A stretch of 64,000 nucleotides of DNA from Acanthococcus lagerstroemiae. Taxonomy: Eukaryota > Arthropoda > Insecta > Hemiptera > Eriococcidae. Location of the stretch: the NCBI GenBank assembly GCA_031841125.1, contig CM063109.1:34538038-34602037 (forward strand), read 5' to 3'. A program made the position numbers and the translations under genes. The notes beneath the pieces are model-generated. The model did not search any database. It saw nothing but the letters and a program-made list of their open reading frames with translations, and was not told the DNA's origin. Below, one piece after another: positions 63,131 to 64,000 of the stretch; position 1 is the stretch's first letter, and each line of letters starts with the position of its first letter.

Positions 63131-64000
63131 ATGGATACAGCCTCCTTTGGTAGCATCTCGGAGGTAAGAATTACTCTCGAAATCGGACTCAGCTACCTCA
63201 AAAACGTATGAAATAACCTCTACTTGTCTCGAATTTCATTTCTTCGTTCCTACTTCCGATTTGGAGCCATCCCCCGAAGCCATTAACTTAAACCGCGAGG
63301 CTATAAGCGATTTTATACCTAATCGGTATCGCATAGCCGGTTTTTGATATAAAGATTTGGTGGATAACTCCTCCGTTCCCCTACATAAAAATTAAAGGCT
63401 TCCCGTATTTTTAGCCAATTACTTCGTAAGGGGAGGAATTAGGCGCCAGAAACAAGGGAGCATTTTAATGAAATTTTACACTTTAACAATTATTCACATG
63501 AACGGTAACATGTATATTTGACTAAAATATCTACTACGTCATTCTTCCTTCACAAAATAGAAGTAATTTACTCTCACTATGAATGTCTGCTACAGCTATG
63601 ACGTTCATAATAAGTCGAAGGTGTGTACGTGTCGAGCGTACACTCGCGTATTACACTTTTGTGAGTAATTGAAATAGGTAAAACTTAAGAACGTTATAAC
63701 TCTCTTTCCAGTTGACCGTTATTAAAAATCTTGTAAGGACTTTTCTTCTAGGAAATTTGATGTAGAGTATGATAGGCCCTGAATTTTTTCAAAATAATGA
63801 ATTTTTGTCCGAGAAAAATACAAGAAACTACGATTTTGGACGTTCTGTCCCCCAAAAAATTTTTCTAGGTATGAGAAGATCCTGGTGAACAACTTCCAGC
63901 AATAAAATCTTTGATAGCAATTTTTTCATCTTTGAAACCATATAATTCCCGGACTATACAGGGTGTTCCGGGAGTGGACGATAAAACTTCGCCTGGTTAT
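63131..64000. other. Gene-free end of window
   Basis: AT-rich with no recognised domain. The motif acagggtgttccgggagtgg at 63959 resembles the start of a DNA-transposon family and is cut by the window edge. Confidence 0.35.

Overview
The window looks like a repeat-rich stretch of an arthropod nuclear genome, most likely an insect. The sequence is AT-rich with CpG-rich islands. It is full of decayed non-LTR retrotransposons of the RTE-like, R1-like and LOA/I-like groups, together with tRNA-derived SINEs, hAT-like MITEs and MULE (Mutator-like) pieces. No intact host protein gene, true tRNA gene, rRNA gene, operon or CRISPR array could be supported. The lineage below arthropod is not resolved; group names rest on recalled family motifs, not on searches.

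Layout. 0.2-2.3 kb: a hAT-like MITE, then a composite retroposon in which a tRNA-derived SINE is joined to 1.1 kb of a CXC-type (tesmin/TSO1-like) pseudogene and closed by a SINE tail, all inside a 14-bp target-site duplication. 2.4-9.8 kb: stacked RTE-like endonuclease and reverse transcriptase fragments around a dead MULE/SWIM transposase. 11.5-16.2 kb: a 5'-complete LOA/I-like LINE on the minus strand, with an 889-bp insertion that ends in R1-like 3' UTR. 17.1-22.5 kb: two RTE pieces, an indel-rich tandem duplication, an R1 3' UTR and a fold-back element. 23-31 kb: a second SINE family, a clean hAT-like MITE with a perfect 8-bp target duplication, and long stretches with no gene. 31-41 kb: a SINE, a LINE RNase H fragment, an RTE piece, an R1 copy split by a 1.1-kb hAT-like MITE, and a longer RTE reverse transcriptase. 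41.2-44.5 kb: the second, longer and inverted copy of the SINE plus CXC pseudogene, broken by another hAT-like MITE whose two ends are now 1.2 kb apart in inverted order. 44.5-47.6 kb: an RTE endonuclease and an RTE palm fragment. 49.5-52.2 kb: a second LOA/I-like copy. 52.65-53.45 kb: a compact DNA transposon with compound terminal inverted repeats around an intact 155-codon FAR1-type zinc-finger frame. 53.5-57.4 kb: the best preserved LINE, interrupted by a 575-bp MITE. 57.5-61.2 kb: non-repetitive CpG-rich DNA. 61.2-63.1 kb: a short MITE and another RTE copy.

The elements act as one nested record rather than as cooperating genes. Target duplications allow relative dating: LINEs were hit by hAT-like and MULE-like MITEs, and the CXC pseudogene had acquired a stop codon before it was copied. 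The most unusual objects are the SINE/CXC composite retroposon, the MULE-like element that keeps only a DNA-binding reading frame, and a short sequence block shared between the SINE and the R1 3' UTR that may link SINE mobility to that LINE.
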